NCBI RefSeq assembly: GCF_003050615.1
Contig: NZ_NWBU01000004.1
Location: forward strand, 806,001 to 870,000
Reading direction: 5' to 3'
Source of the DNA: Sphingomonas oleivorans
GTDB taxonomy: Bacteria > Pseudomonadota > Alphaproteobacteria > Sphingomonadales > Sphingomonadaceae
Length of the DNA stretch: 64,000 nucleotides
Position 1 is the stretch's first letter. Each line of letters opens with the position of its first letter. This document shows, piece by piece, positions 1 to 8,604 of the stretch. The translations under genes and the position numbers were made by a program. Below the pieces are notes generated by a model that ran no database searches, was not told the origin of the DNA, and saw nothing but the letters and a program-made list of their open reading frames with translations.

Positions 1-453
1 CCCCGCCGGCTGCCGCGCCACCCCGCCGGCACTTTCCCAGAGCGACCTCAGGCTCGCGGGCAATGCCTCGCGCACCTTGACGATCTGCCCGTCGGATACA
101 TGGCGGGACAGCACGCCGAAGACCGCATGGACTGCAACTTTTGGATCGACGGGCCGGATATCGGACAGCCATTCCGCCACTTCGGCAAGGAATTGCTCGG
201 GCGTGTCGCAAGCGCTCGGCTGGCTGGCGGGGTGATATTGGTCATAATAGACGCCCCGGACGAGCAGCGGCAGTTGCGAGCCGAGATGGGCGGCGAGATT
301 GACGGGCAGGCGATCGCGCAGCTTGTGCAGCACGATGCTCAGCACCTTCCAGGCGACATGCCGGTCGGGTCCGATCTCCTGCATGATCTCGCCGAGCCAG
401 ATATTGGTGATCTGCAACGTCCGGTCGAACAGGTCCAGGCCGGTGGCGCTCAT
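1..453 (-). CDS. DUF2267 domain protein, 3' end outside window
   Basis: Reading leftward from an ATG at 453 the frame stays open to the window edge, giving 151 residues; the C-terminus lies outside. The protein begins MSATGLDLFDRTL and shows two similar helical halves, each ending in a short leucine-rich stretch (RLPVNLAAHLGSQLP and VSDGQIVKVREALP). This internal duplication is the hallmark of DUF2267, a family of small soluble proteins of unknown biochemical role often found beside stress genes. No signal peptide is visible. It is the last visible gene of a leftward set that includes the bestrophin and DUF983 genes upstream, separated from them by about 100 bases. The family call is firm; the function is unknown. 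Confidence 0.8.
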   Translation of the reverse strand, partial: MSATGLDLFDRTLQITNIWLGEIMQEIGPDRHVAWKVLSIVLHKLRDRLPVNLAAHLGSQLPLLVRGVYYDQYHPASQPSACDTPEQFLAEVAEWLSDIRPVDPKVAVHAVFGVLSRHVSDGQIVKVREALPASLRSLWESAGGVARQPAG

Positions 454-550
454 GGCTGCCTCCTATTTGCAGGCGCCCCCTCAACCGCCCGAAGTCAGGG
501 GCGGTTCCGCGCTCCGGCGGATAATGATGAGGCCGCGGGAAGCGCCAGCC

Positions 551-1447
551 TCAGAGCAGCAGATGATCGACCGGCGCGAGCGCTTCCGGCAGCGGCGAGC
601 GGCCGAGCGCCGCCAGCAGTTCGCGCTCGATCATGCGCACCATGGCATCGAGCGGCAGGTCGTTCGCCTCGCGCCCGAACGGGTCTTCCAGCTCGTCGCC
701 CAGCGCGTCGAGGCCGAAGAAGGTGTAGCAGACGATCGCCACCAGAAAGGGCGTCGCCCAGCCCAGCGACCCCGCCAGCGCGAAGGGCAGCAGCCCGCAG
801 AACAGATAGGCGGTGCGGTGGAGCAGCAGCGTATAGGCGAAGGGGAGCGGCGTCGCATGGATCCGCTCGCACGCCGCCTGCACGCCCGTCAGGCCCGCCA
901 GCCGCGCCTCCAGCACCGTATAGCGCCACTCGCTGATCTCCCCGCTCCGGGCGAGCCGCGAACAGGCGAGGCCGACCTCGCGCAGCACCGCATCCGGCAG
1001 GTTGGGCGCCTCATCGCGCACCGGATCGTCGATCCAGCGACAAGCCGCCGCCTGCTCATCCTCGTCGCGCAGCCGCGCAGCCAGCGCATGGGTGAAGCCG
1101 CACAATCCGATCAGCAACGGCTCGCGGACATGAAGGTCGAGATGCGCCGTCGCGCGGATGAAGGAGCGGATGTCCACCACGAGCTGGCCCCATTGGCGGC
1201 GCCCCTCCCACCAGCGATCATAGCAGGCATTGTTGCGGAAGCTCATGAAGACGGAGAGCGCGATGCCGATCAGCGTGAAGGGCAGGACGGAGAATCGCGC
1301 GAACAGGTCCGGATAGCGCCCCGCCAGCAGCACGGCCGCTATCGCCAGCAAAACCATCGCCGCCACGCGGCGCGCGATGCGCGGCACGATCGATCCCCGC
1401 AGCGCGAACACTATGTCGCCGAAGCTCGGCCGTGCGCGGACGATCAT
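551..1447 (-). CDS. Bestrophin-family (YneE/UPF0187) anion channel protein
   Basis: This 298-residue membrane protein matches bacterial bestrophins, pentameric anion channels of the inner membrane. The N-terminal part has two hydrophobic stretches followed by the conserved FRNNACYDRWWEGRRQWG segment, and the C-terminal part carries the family signature GLDALGDELEDPFG before a conserved acidic/helical tail (NDLPLD). Length agrees with the family (about 290-310). The ATG at 1447 overlaps the stop of the DUF983 gene as ATGA, so the two are probably translationally coupled. An upstream extension of the same frame runs through the DUF983 gene and is not used. Ion selectivity cannot be read from the sequence. 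Confidence 0.9.
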   Translation of the reverse strand: MIVRARPSFGDIVFALRGSIVPRIARRVAAMVLLAIAAVLLAGRYPDLFARFSVLPFTLIGIALSVFMSFRNNACYDRWWEGRRQWGQLVVDIRSFIRATAHLDLHVREPLLIGLCGFTHALAARLRDEDEQAAACRWIDDPVRDEAPNLPDAVLREVGLACSRLARSGEISEWRYTVLEARLAGLTGVQAACERIHATPLPFAYTLLLHRTAYLFCGLLPFALAGSLGWATPFLVAIVCYTFFGLDALGDELEDPFGREANDLPLDAMVRMIERELLAALGRSPLPEALAPVDHLLL

Positions 1448-1833
1448 GGCGTGCCTCCCCCATCCTCTTTCTCCCCGCGCCGGGCCGATAGCGCGGAAAG
1501 CACGCCCAGCACGCCGCCCTTGACGAAGGGCAGCGCCAGCAATGTCGCGGCCACCACCATCGCCAGCAGCAGGAACGTCGCCAGCCACAGCGGCATCGTC
1601 CAAAAGGTTTCGATCGCCAGCGCCGGCGCCACCACGACATGGCCGGCCAGCAGGACGGTGAAATAGGAGGCGGCATCGTCGACGCGGTGACGTCCATTCT
1701 CCTCGCCGCAGACAGCACAGACCGGCCATATCTTCAGATAGCCGGCGAAGAGCGGCGCGCGGCCGCAGGCCGGACAGCGCCGCGCCAGGCCGCGCTTGAG
1801 TCCTTCGATCACCGTCTGAGGCACGTCGCCCAT
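1444..1833 (-). CDS. DUF983 family membrane protein
   Basis: A 129-residue protein that begins MGDVPQTVIEGLKRGL, then RRCPACGRAPLFAGYLKI and CAVCGEE. This gives two CxxC pairs that form a likely zinc ribbon in the first 45 residues, followed by two long hydrophobic segments. The order is that of DUF983, small two-helix membrane proteins of unknown role common in alphaproteobacteria. The ATG at 1833 is chosen because the conserved domain starts there; the longer reading would add unrelated residues. The stop overlaps the bestrophin start by four bases, so they form one transcription unit. A link to respiratory or metal functions is suggested by known neighbours of the family, not by this sequence. 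Confidence 0.85.
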   Translation of the reverse strand: MGDVPQTVIEGLKRGLARRCPACGRAPLFAGYLKIWPVCAVCGEENGRHRVDDAASYFTVLLAGHVVVAPALAIETFWTMPLWLATFLLLAMVVAATLLALPFVKGGVLGVLSALSARRGEKEDGGGTP

Positions 1834-2220
1834 CCCGCCCAATGTCGCCGCGCAGCATATCGCCCGATTGGCGATGGCTTTCAAATCACATTGGCAAATC
1901 ACATTGGCGGAAGAGCCGACGGACATCGCCCATCGGGCCGCGCGCCTTGCCGTGCGAGTCGCTCGAATCTTGGGATCATCATGGGATCGAACCGGGCCGG
2001 CAGCGAAAGATGGTACCCCAAAATGGCATTTCAAGGCGATTTCGGGCCTATCTGATGCTGCGGACACGTGATGTTCACCTTTTCACGTTTCCGAGACTAT
2101 GGCAGAGGGCCCCACCTGAAATCGTTTTCCGACATTTTCTGATGGCGGTGACCGATATCCGACAGGGCGGTTCCTCTGTCGCGCAGGCTGTTTGGGTGAA
2201 AATTGCTGAGGGAACAGGAA
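1834..2220. other. Divergent intergenic region
   Basis: This 387-base stretch separates the leftward DUF983 gene from the rightward dehydrogenase operon, so it should hold promoters for both. A near-perfect direct repeat (tcacattggcaaatcacattgg) lies near 1886-1909. No gene, RNA gene or obvious terminator is visible. Confidence 0.4.
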
Positions 2221-2811
2221 ATGCAGGGAGCGACGAGTCCGAGCGACGTCCATGACGAGGGAGGAGCCCCCCCCGGTCTGTCGCGACGTCGCCTGCTGCT
2301 GAATTCCGGCATTTCCCTCGTTGGCCTGCTCGCATCGTCGGTCGCGCTGAAGTCCGCCTTCGCCGCGGACGAGGGTGCGTCGATGCTCCCCGTGGCCAAG
2401 GATGTGCTCGCGCGCTTCATGGCCTTCTCGCGGCTCGCCACCGGGCATGACTCGATCGCCGACGAGCTGGGCGGGCGCCTCTACCAGGCGCTCGTCGAGC
2501 AGGACAAGAAATTCGCCGACAATCTGACCGCGCTGACGGCGCTGGTCCAGGCCAAGGGCTTCCGCGATGTCGAAAGCCTCGAAGCCGCGCTGAAGGACAA
2601 TGCGCCGCTCCATGGCGCGCTGATGAGCGTCATCAGGGCCTGGTACAGCGGCGTCGTCGCCGAAGGGACGAACGCCACCGTCTATGCCTTTGAAGCCGCG
2701 CTGATGTACCAGCCGGCACGCGACGCGGTGGTCATCCCCACTTATGCCTATAACGGCCCTGATTACTGGGTGGCCGAACCGCCTGCGGTCGACGCCATGC
2801 CCCGGTTCTGA
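2221..2811 (+). CDS. Small (Tat-exported) subunit of FAD-dependent sugar/alcohol dehydrogenase
   Basis: This 196-residue protein has a twin-arginine signal at residues 21-27 (SRRRLLL) followed by a hydrophobic stretch ending near SAFAADEG, then a helical domain typical of the small subunit of FAD-dependent fructose, sorbitol and gluconate dehydrogenases (FAD-SLDH family). Such subunits pair with the GMC flavoprotein and carry it across the inner membrane by the Tat route. The next two genes encode the cytochrome c and flavoprotein partners, so the three make one complex. The ATG at 2221 follows a GAGGGA ribosome-binding site; a TTG six codons upstream is the alternative. Substrate is not determined; the assignment to this family is strong from context plus the conserved TYAYNGPDYW tail. 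Confidence 0.85.
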   Translation: MQGATSPSDVHDEGGAPPGLSRRRLLLNSGISLVGLLASSVALKSAFAADEGASMLPVAKDVLARFMAFSRLATGHDSIADELGGRLYQALVEQDKKFADNLTALTALVQAKGFRDVESLEAALKDNAPLHGALMSVIRAWYSGVVAEGTNATVYAFEAALMYQPARDAVVIPTYAYNGPDYWVAEPPAVDAMPRF

Positions 2812-2817
2812 CGCCGC

Positions 2818-4326
2818 ATGAACCGCGAAATTCCGGAAATCGGAGGCTGGAAGTTGGTCGTACAATCCTTATTCGAACGCCTGGGTTCGCCGAAAAAGAA
2901 CCCTCTTAAGCTTGCCTTTCTGACGATCGCCTCGGCCGTGATCGCGCTGCCGCTCGCGGCGGCGGAGCATCCGGCGGCCGTCAGCACCAAGGATGATCTG
3001 GTCAGCCGTGGCCAATATCTGTCGGTGGCGGCAGACTGCGCCGCCTGCCATACCGATCCCGCGGGCGGGCAGCCCTTCGCGGGCGGCTATGCCATCCAGT
3101 CGCCGATGGGCAAGATCTTCTCCACAAACATCACGCCGTCGAAGCAGTTCGGCATCGGCAACTACAGCCGCGACGAATTTGCCAAGGCGGTGCGTGAGGG
3201 CGTCCGCGCCGATGGCGGGCATCTCTATCCGGCCATGCCCTATGCATCCTATTCGATGCTGACGGATGCCGATATCGACGCGCTCTACGCCTATTTCATG
3301 AAGGCCGTGAAGCCGGTCGAGAAGGCGTCGCCCGAAACGAAACTGCCCTTCCCGTTCAACGTCCGCGCCTCGATGATCGGCTGGAACGCGCTGTTCCTCG
3401 GCAAGGATCGCTTCACCGCCGACAAGGCCAAGGACGATCAGTGGAATCGCGGCAAATATCTCGTCGAAGGGCTCGCGCACTGCGCCGAATGCCATACGCC
3501 GCGTAATGCGCTGATGGCGCCCAACCAGTCGGCCGCGTTCGCGGGTGGCCAGGTCGGCTCCTGGTATGCGCCCAACATCACCAGCGACAAGCTGAGCGGC
3601 ATCGGCGGCTGGACCGACGAGGAGCTCTTCTCCTATCTGAAGACAGGCAAGGCGGGCGACAAGTCGCGCGCCGCGGGGCCGATGGCCGAGGCGGTCGAGC
3701 ACAGCTTCCAGCATCTGAGCGACGACGACATCAAGGCGATGGTCGCTTATCTGCGCACCGTGCCCGCCATCCGCGACGCTGGCCAGACCGAGGCCAATTT
3801 CGTGCATGGCACGGCCGGAACCGACGTGCTCAAGCTGCGCGGTGTGCGCAAGCTCACGCATGAGATCACCGACATGAGCGATGGGGCGCAGCTCTATATC
3901 GCAGCCTGCGCGAGCTGCCATCAACCCGATGGCCTGGGCACGAAGGACAAATTCTATCCTGCGCTCGTCAACAACACGACGACGGGACAGCCCAACCCGA
4001 CCGACCTGATCGCCGCCATCCTGTTCGGCGTGAAGCGCGAAGTCGGCGGGCGCGAGACGCTGATGCCCGGCTTCGGCGCGGACTCGCTGGTCCAGCGCCT
4101 GTCGGACGAGCAGGTCGCGGCGATCGCCAACCATGTGCTCCAGCAGTTCGGCAACAAGCAGGCGAAGGTCACTCCGGCCGATGTCGCGACGGTGCGCGCC
4201 GGCGGCCCGACGCCCCTGATCGCCTGGCTCGCCAATCCCTTCGTCCTGGGCGTGATCGGGCTGGTTGGCCTGGGTGTCATCGTGGCGGCGTTCCGCTTCA
4301 TCCGCCGCCGGAAGCAGGCTCGCTAA
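2818..4326 (+). CDS. Triheme cytochrome c subunit of membrane dehydrogenase
   Basis: Three CxxCH heme-attachment motifs are visible: CAACH at residues 74-78, CAECH at 222-226 and CASCH at 364-368. Each sits in its own cytochrome c domain, after an N-terminal signal sequence. A C-terminal hydrophobic helix (about 470-492) ending in RRRKQAR anchors the protein in the inner membrane with the hemes in the periplasm. This is the architecture of the cytochrome subunit of fructose, gluconate and alcohol dehydrogenases, which passes electrons from the flavoprotein to ubiquinone. The ATG at 2818 lacks a good ribosome-binding site. A TTG at 2854 lies seven bases after GGAGG and gives a tidier signal peptide, so the true start may be there. 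Confidence 0.92.
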   Translation: MNREIPEIGGWKLVVQSLFERLGSPKKNPLKLAFLTIASAVIALPLAAAEHPAAVSTKDDLVSRGQYLSVAADCAACHTDPAGGQPFAGGYAIQSPMGKIFSTNITPSKQFGIGNYSRDEFAKAVREGVRADGGHLYPAMPYASYSMLTDADIDALYAYFMKAVKPVEKASPETKLPFPFNVRASMIGWNALFLGKDRFTADKAKDDQWNRGKYLVEGLAHCAECHTPRNALMAPNQSAAFAGGQVGSWYAPNITSDKLSGIGGWTDEELFSYLKTGKAGDKSRAAGPMAEAVEHSFQHLSDDDIKAMVAYLRTVPAIRDAGQTEANFVHGTAGTDVLKLRGVRKLTHEITDMSDGAQLYIAACASCHQPDGLGTKDKFYPALVNNTTTGQPNPTDLIAAILFGVKREVGGRETLMPGFGADSLVQRLSDEQVAAIANHVLQQFGNKQAKVTPADVATVRAGGPTPLIAWLANPFVLGVIGLVGLGVIVAAFRFIRRRKQAR

Positions 4327-4402
4327 GCCCGCCAAATCTTGATTCGGCCCGGCGAGAGCCGGGCCGGCAACAGGGCTGAGCAATCAGCCGAAGGAGTTTT
4401 TC

Positions 4403-6034
4403 ATGGCAGAAAATCTTTCCGCCGATGTGGTGATCGTGGGCTCGGGCATTTGCGGGTCCTTCGTGGCATATGAAATGGCGAAGGCCGGGATGTCGGTGAT
4501 CCTGCTTGAAGCGGGGCCGCGTTATGATCGCGCGCAGATTCTCGAAAACTGGCGCAACATGCCGCCGCACAACAAGTCCGAATATGATTATGCGACGCCC
4601 TATCCGATCGTGCCGCACGCGCCGCACACCAATTTCTTCCCGGACAATGGCTATCTGATCGTCAAGGGGCCCGATCGCACTGCTTATATGCAGGGCATCA
4701 TCAAGGGCGTGGGCGGCACCACCTGGCACTGGGCGGCCTCGTCCTGGCGTTATCTTCCGTCGGATTTCAAGCTGAAGTCGCTCTATGGCGTCGGCCGCGA
4801 CTATGCCATTTCCTATGACGATCTCGAGCCCTTCTACTATCAGGCCGAGGTCGAGATGGGCGTGTGCGGCCCGAACGGGCAGGAAATCGTTCCCTCCGCG
4901 CCGCGCAAGCAGCCCTGGCCGATGGATTCCATGCCCTATGGCCATTCCGACCAGCGCTTCACCGAAATCGTGAAGCAGATCGGCTTCGACAACACGCCCG
5001 TGCCGCAGGGCCGCAACAGCCGTCCCTATGACAACCGGCCCCAATGCTGCGGCAACAACAACTGCATGCCCATCTGCCCGATCGGCGCGATGTACCATGC
5101 CGTCTATCACACGCAAAAGGCCGAGGCGCTGGGCGCGAAGGTGATCCCCAATGCGGTCGTCTATGCCATGGAGACGGACGGCCAGAACAATATCGTCGCG
5201 ATCAACTATTATGATCCGGACAAGCAGTCCTTCCGCGTGACGGGCAAGACCTTCGTCATCGCGGCCAATGGCATCGAGACGCCCAAGCTGCTGCTGCTCG
5301 CCGCCAATGACCGCAATCCGAAGGGCATCGCCAACAGCTCGGATCAGGTCGGCCGCAACATGATGGACCATCCGGGCATCGGCATGAGCTTCCAGGCGGC
5401 CGAGCCGCTCTGGGTCGGCCGCGGTTCGGTGCAGATGAGCTCGATCACCAACTATCGCGACGGGCCCTTCCGCTCCGAATATGCCGCGATCCAGATCGGC
5501 ATGAACAATACGGCGCAAAATTCGCGCGCCGGCATGAAGGCCCTGTCCATGGGCCTGGTCGGCCGCAAGCTGGACGAGGAAATCCGCCGCCGCACCGCGC
5601 ATGGCGTGGATATCTATGCCAATCACGAAGTGCTGCCCTATGCCGAGAACCGGCTGACGCTCAGCAAGGATCATCGCGACAAGCTCGGCATCCCGCATCC
5701 GGAAATCTATTATGATGTCGGCGATTATGTCCGCAAATCGGCGGTCAAGTCGCGCCAGCATCTGATGGCGATCGCCAAGGCGCTGGGCGGCACCGAGATC
5801 ACGATGACCGACTTCTTCACGCCGAACAATCACATCACCGGCGGCACGATCATGGGCACCGATCCGAAGGATTCGGTGGTCGACGGCTGGTGCCGCACGC
5901 ATGACCACAAGAATCTGTTCCTGGCGACGGGTGCGGCGATGGCTGCGTCGGGCACGGTCAATTCGACGCTGACCATGGCGGCGCTGGCGCTGCGCGCGGC
6001 GGACGAGATCAAGCGCGACATGCAGCACGCCTGA
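4403..6034 (+). CDS. GMC-family FAD-dependent dehydrogenase, large subunit
   Basis: A 543-residue flavoprotein with the FAD-binding GxGxxG at residues 13-18 and the GMC C-terminal signature: His 477 in NHITGG and Asn 520 in TVNSTLTMAALAL, the usual His/Asn catalytic pair. A cysteine cluster at 215-225 (CCGNNNCMPIC) matches the iron-sulfur motif of fructose and glucose dehydrogenase large subunits that hand electrons to the cytochrome partner. No signal peptide is present, consistent with export bound to the Tat-carrying small subunit. AAGGAG precedes the ATG. The operon order is small subunit, cytochrome, large subunit. The substrate is probably a sugar, sugar acid or polyol; which one is not decided by the sequence. 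Confidence 0.93.
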   Translation: MAENLSADVVIVGSGICGSFVAYEMAKAGMSVILLEAGPRYDRAQILENWRNMPPHNKSEYDYATPYPIVPHAPHTNFFPDNGYLIVKGPDRTAYMQGIIKGVGGTTWHWAASSWRYLPSDFKLKSLYGVGRDYAISYDDLEPFYYQAEVEMGVCGPNGQEIVPSAPRKQPWPMDSMPYGHSDQRFTEIVKQIGFDNTPVPQGRNSRPYDNRPQCCGNNNCMPICPIGAMYHAVYHTQKAEALGAKVIPNAVVYAMETDGQNNIVAINYYDPDKQSFRVTGKTFVIAANGIETPKLLLLAANDRNPKGIANSSDQVGRNMMDHPGIGMSFQAAEPLWVGRGSVQMSSITNYRDGPFRSEYAAIQIGMNNTAQNSRAGMKALSMGLVGRKLDEEIRRRTAHGVDIYANHEVLPYAENRLTLSKDHRDKLGIPHPEIYYDVGDYVRKSAVKSRQHLMAIAKALGGTEITMTDFFTPNNHITGGTIMGTDPKDSVVDGWCRTHDHKNLFLATGAAMAASGTVNSTLTMAALALRAADEIKRDMQHA

Positions 6035-6073
6035 TCCCCGGCCCGCCTCAGGGCGGGTCGCCATCGCGACATG

Positions 6074-6113
6074 AAAAAAGAACCCCGGCTCTCGCGAGCC
6101 GAGGTTCTTTTTT
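6074..6113. terminator. Bidirectional rho-independent terminator
   Basis: A near-perfect hairpin with arms of 18 bases (one mismatch) around a TCGC loop is flanked by A6 on the left and T6 on the right, so it can terminate in both directions. It lies between the convergent dehydrogenase operon and the MRJP-type gene. Confidence 0.93.
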
Positions 6114-6206
6114 ATCCGAGAGAGACGGACAACGCCCCTCTCTCCTTCAGCCGCGTCGTACCACCCGCGCTCAGGATGAGCGCAGTCAGGCGGAAGCGGG
6201 CACGGC

Positions 6207-7292
6207 TCAGCGATGCACCGGCTTGACGCCGAGCTTGAGCTTGTAGGTGACGATCGGGGGCTTCACCGCGTCAACGCCGCGGTTGAGCCCGGCAGTGCGG
6301 TTGATCTGCGTCGCGGGGATCCAGAGATAGCCCTGCTCGTCGATCCACATCGCGTCCATCTGGATCAGCCGGGGATCGTGGAGGATCGTGCTGATCTTGC
6401 CGTCGGGCGCGATCTTCAGCAGCCGCTGATGGTTGATATCGCTGGCATAGATCGTCCCGTCCACGGCCATGGCGGTGCCACCGGTGGATTCGGTCGCAGC
6501 GAAAGGCTCGACATGGCTTGCGAGCTCCGCGGGGCTCAGCGCGGCATCGTCCAGATAGCGCGTCTCGATCCGCGACATCGGGCCGCTCGCCGGCTGATAA
6601 TAGAGCCATTTGGCGTCGGGCGAGAGCTCGAGCTGATCGGCATTGACGACGATCTCCTTGCCCTCGGGCGTCACCAGCGGCTTGCCGCTCGACAGCCAGG
6701 AACGATGCGCCGCAGTGGTGGGATGGCCGTCAAGCACGCGCCGCGCCGCGCCGCTGTCGAGGTCGAGCACGATCAGCCCGGGCTGGCCCGCATCGGTCAG
6801 ATAGGCGGTGCTGCCCTTGAAGCGCAGGTCGTTGACGAAGCTGTTGCCGGTGGCGACCGCACCCAGCCTGTAGATGCGCTTGATCTGCCGCGTCTTGACG
6901 TCGATCCGCACGATCTTGGGCTGAAGCGACGGATCGCCGCCGCCATTGCCATTGGCGCCCTTGTCGACCACCCACAGGTCGCCATCGGGGCCGATGCGGA
7001 TCGAATTCACGCCGACAAAGGCATTGCTGCCGTCCTTGCCCGGCGCCCAGTCATTCCAGGCGGCGTCGGGGAAGGGACGCGGCGTGCCCTTCACGACCTC
7101 GCCCACTTCGATGCCCTTGGCCGGATCCTGGCGCTGGACGGGGATGAAGATGCGGCCCGAGGCGGTCGTCGTCACGCCATTGTTGATGATGTTGAGCTTC
7201 AACGCCGGAACGAGCAGCGGGGCGGCAGCCGGAAGGGCTGCCGGAACGGACAGCGCGGCAAGCGCGACGAGAGACAGGACTGGCGGACGCAT
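6207..7292 (-). CDS. Exported MRJP/yellow-family beta-propeller protein
   Basis: The 361-residue product starts with a clear signal peptide (MRPPVLSLVALAALS, cleaved near APA) and then shows the repeated blades of the major royal jelly protein/yellow family: FVGVNSIRIGPDGDLWVVD, FVNDLRF, YLTDAG, ADQLELSPDAKWLYY, AMAVDGTIYASDINHQRLL. Bacterial members resemble SMP-30/gluconolactonase-like propellers and are often annotated as L-dopachrome tautomerase-related; no reaction has been settled for most. The ATG at 7292 follows CGGAG; a TTG one codon upstream is less likely. Placed beside the dehydrogenase operon, it could act on a periplasmic lactone product, but that is inference. Confidence 0.8.
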   Translation of the reverse strand: MRPPVLSLVALAALSVPAALPAAAPLLVPALKLNIINNGVTTTASGRIFIPVQRQDPAKGIEVGEVVKGTPRPFPDAAWNDWAPGKDGSNAFVGVNSIRIGPDGDLWVVDKGANGNGGGDPSLQPKIVRIDVKTRQIKRIYRLGAVATGNSFVNDLRFKGSTAYLTDAGQPGLIVLDLDSGAARRVLDGHPTTAAHRSWLSSGKPLVTPEGKEIVVNADQLELSPDAKWLYYQPASGPMSRIETRYLDDAALSPAELASHVEPFAATESTGGTAMAVDGTIYASDINHQRLLKIAPDGKISTILHDPRLIQMDAMWIDEQGYLWIPATQINRTAGLNRGVDAVKPPIVTYKLKLGVKPVHR

Positions 7293-7548
7293 CAAAAACT
7301 CCGGGCTGGGAAAATTTTAAGTCGGCATGGGCAGCCGTTACAGCGCCCGCTTGTCCTTGTGTCGCCTTGAGGGAGGATGGGCAACCCGCCCATGGCCGAA
7401 CGGCCGCGACAGCCTGGCCCCTGCCCTATGCGGCACGGTCGAGACGCGGACGACCGAAGCCCCCTTGCCCGAAAAGCATTCGGGCCGGACCTGTCGAGGG
7501 TTCCCCCGAACAGACCCGGCCCGAACATGATCCGATGAAAGCGATGAT

Positions 7549-7583
7549 CGGCAGACCTGTCCACAACCGGGACATGTCTGCCG
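7549..7583 (-). terminator. Hairpin downstream of cyoD
   Basis: Two 14-base arms (7549-7562 and 7570-7583, one mismatch) form a stem just after the last cyo gene. A second inverted repeat (7479-7488 with 7516-7525) follows. Neither has a clear T-run on the minus strand, so termination is plausible but not certain. The rest of 7293-7590 shows no gene. Confidence 0.5.
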
Positions 7584-7590
7584 AAACGCC

Positions 7591-7947
7591 TCATTCGGTC
7601 ATGGACATCGGCATCGCCATCATATTGTGATCGAGGTGATACATCACCCAGAGCGATCCGCCGACCAGGATCACCAGCACGATGGCCGTGAACAGCAGCG
7701 ACAGCAGCGTCCAGCGATCGCTCGATCCGTCCACATGGAGGAAGAAGATGAGATGGACGACCATCTGCACGGCCGCCGTCCCCATGACCAGCGCCACCGC
7801 GCTGCCGCCCGTGACCGCGCCGGTCATCACCGCCCAGAAGGGCAGGACGGTTAGAATCACCGCCAGGACGAAGCCGATGGCATAGGAGCGAAGGCTGCCA
7901 TGGCCGCCATGGCCGGATGCGTGGGCTTGCATGTCGTGCGCGCTCAT
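7591..7947 (-). CDS. cyoD: Cytochrome bo3 quinol oxidase subunit IV
   Basis: A 118-residue protein with a histidine-rich N-terminus ([14 protein letters not shown]) and three transmembrane helices, including the family segment [12 protein letters not shown]. This is subunit IV of the cytochrome o ubiquinol oxidase, needed for assembly of the copper site in subunit I. The ATG at 7947 overlaps the cyoC stop as ATGA, so translation is coupled. It is the last gene of cyoABCD. No cyoE (heme O synthase) follows, so that function must be encoded elsewhere. Confidence 0.93.
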   Translation of the reverse strand: MSAHDMQAHASGHGGHGSLRSYAIGFVLAVILTVLPFWAVMTGAVTGGSAVALVMGTAAVQMVVHLIFFLHVDGSSDRWTLLSLLFTAIVLVILVGGSLWVMYHLDHNMMAMPMSMTE

Positions 7948-8600
7948 GCCGCTGCTCCCAAGAGATAGACGAAGCTGAAGACACCGATCCAGACGATGTC
8001 GAGGAAGTGCCAGAACAGGCTGAGGCACATCAGGCGCCGGTTCGTCGTCGGGTTGAGGCCCCGAAGGCCGAGCTGGACCATCATGATCGCCATCCAGACG
8101 AGACCGGACGTGACGTGCAGGCCGTGCGTCCCCACCAGCGTGAAGAAGGCCGAGAGGAAGCCGCTGCGATCCGGCCCCGCGCCTTCCGCGATCATATGGT
8201 GGAACTCGTTGAGCTCCATGCCGATGAAGGCCAGGCCGAGCAGGAAGGTGACGGCGAGCCAGAACATCACCGCGCCACGCCGGCCGGCATTCACCGCGAG
8301 CATCGCAGCGCCATAGCTGAGCGAGCTCAGCAGCAGCAGCGCCGTCTCGACCGCCACATAGGGAAGGTCGAAAAGCTCGCGCCCGGTCGGCCCGCCCGCG
8401 AAATTCTGCGAGAGCACCGCAAAGGTCGCGAACAGCCCCGCGAACAGGATGCAGTCGCTCATCAGATAGATCCAGAAGCCGAGCTGGACGGTCGGCGCCG
8501 GATCGTGATGCTCATGCTCGTCGACGTGGAAGGCCGACGGCGGGACTGTGCCCTGGCCGTCGTCGCCGCCGGGCGTTTGGAGTATGCGAAGCGTCTTCAT
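7944..8600 (-). CDS. cyoC: Cytochrome bo3 quinol oxidase subunit III
   Basis: The 218-residue protein has five predicted membrane helices and the subunit III motifs [25 protein letters not shown] and [13 protein letters not shown], ending in [19 protein letters not shown]. It is the usual length for CyoC. The start is the ATG at 8600, four bases after the cyoB stop, with a ribosome-binding site (GGGGAGG) inside the end of cyoB; longer readings add unrelated residues. It is a structural subunit of the inner-membrane quinol oxidase without redox centres of its own. Confidence 0.95.
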   Translation of the reverse strand: MKTLRILQTPGGDDGQGTVPPSAFHVDEHEHHDPAPTVQLGFWIYLMSDCILFAGLFATFAVLSQNFAGGPTGRELFDLPYVAVETALLLLSSLSYGAAMLAVNAGRRGAVMFWLAVTFLLGLAFIGMELNEFHHMIAEGAGPDRSGFLSAFFTLVGTHGLHVTSGLVWMAIMMVQLGLRGLNPTTNRRLMCLSLFWHFLDIVWIGVFSFVYLLGAAA

Positions 8601-8604
8601 TGGC

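Noticed and set aside
299-1666. Long plus-strand open frames opposite the bestrophin gene
   Set aside because: They are Arg/Ala-rich and mirror the codon pattern of the minus-strand gene; no family features.
2869-4383. Minus-strand open frame opposite the cytochrome gene
   Set aside because: The plus strand encodes three CxxCH motifs and a signal peptide; the opposite frame is a high-GC shadow.
4298-6064. A 588-codon minus-strand frame opposite the GMC dehydrogenase
   Set aside because: His/Arg/Asp-rich shadow with no recognisable domain.
7477-7529. Second inverted repeat after cyoD as a riboswitch or attenuator
   Set aside because: A long loop, no conserved RNA motif and a position downstream of the operon make a terminator-type role more likely.
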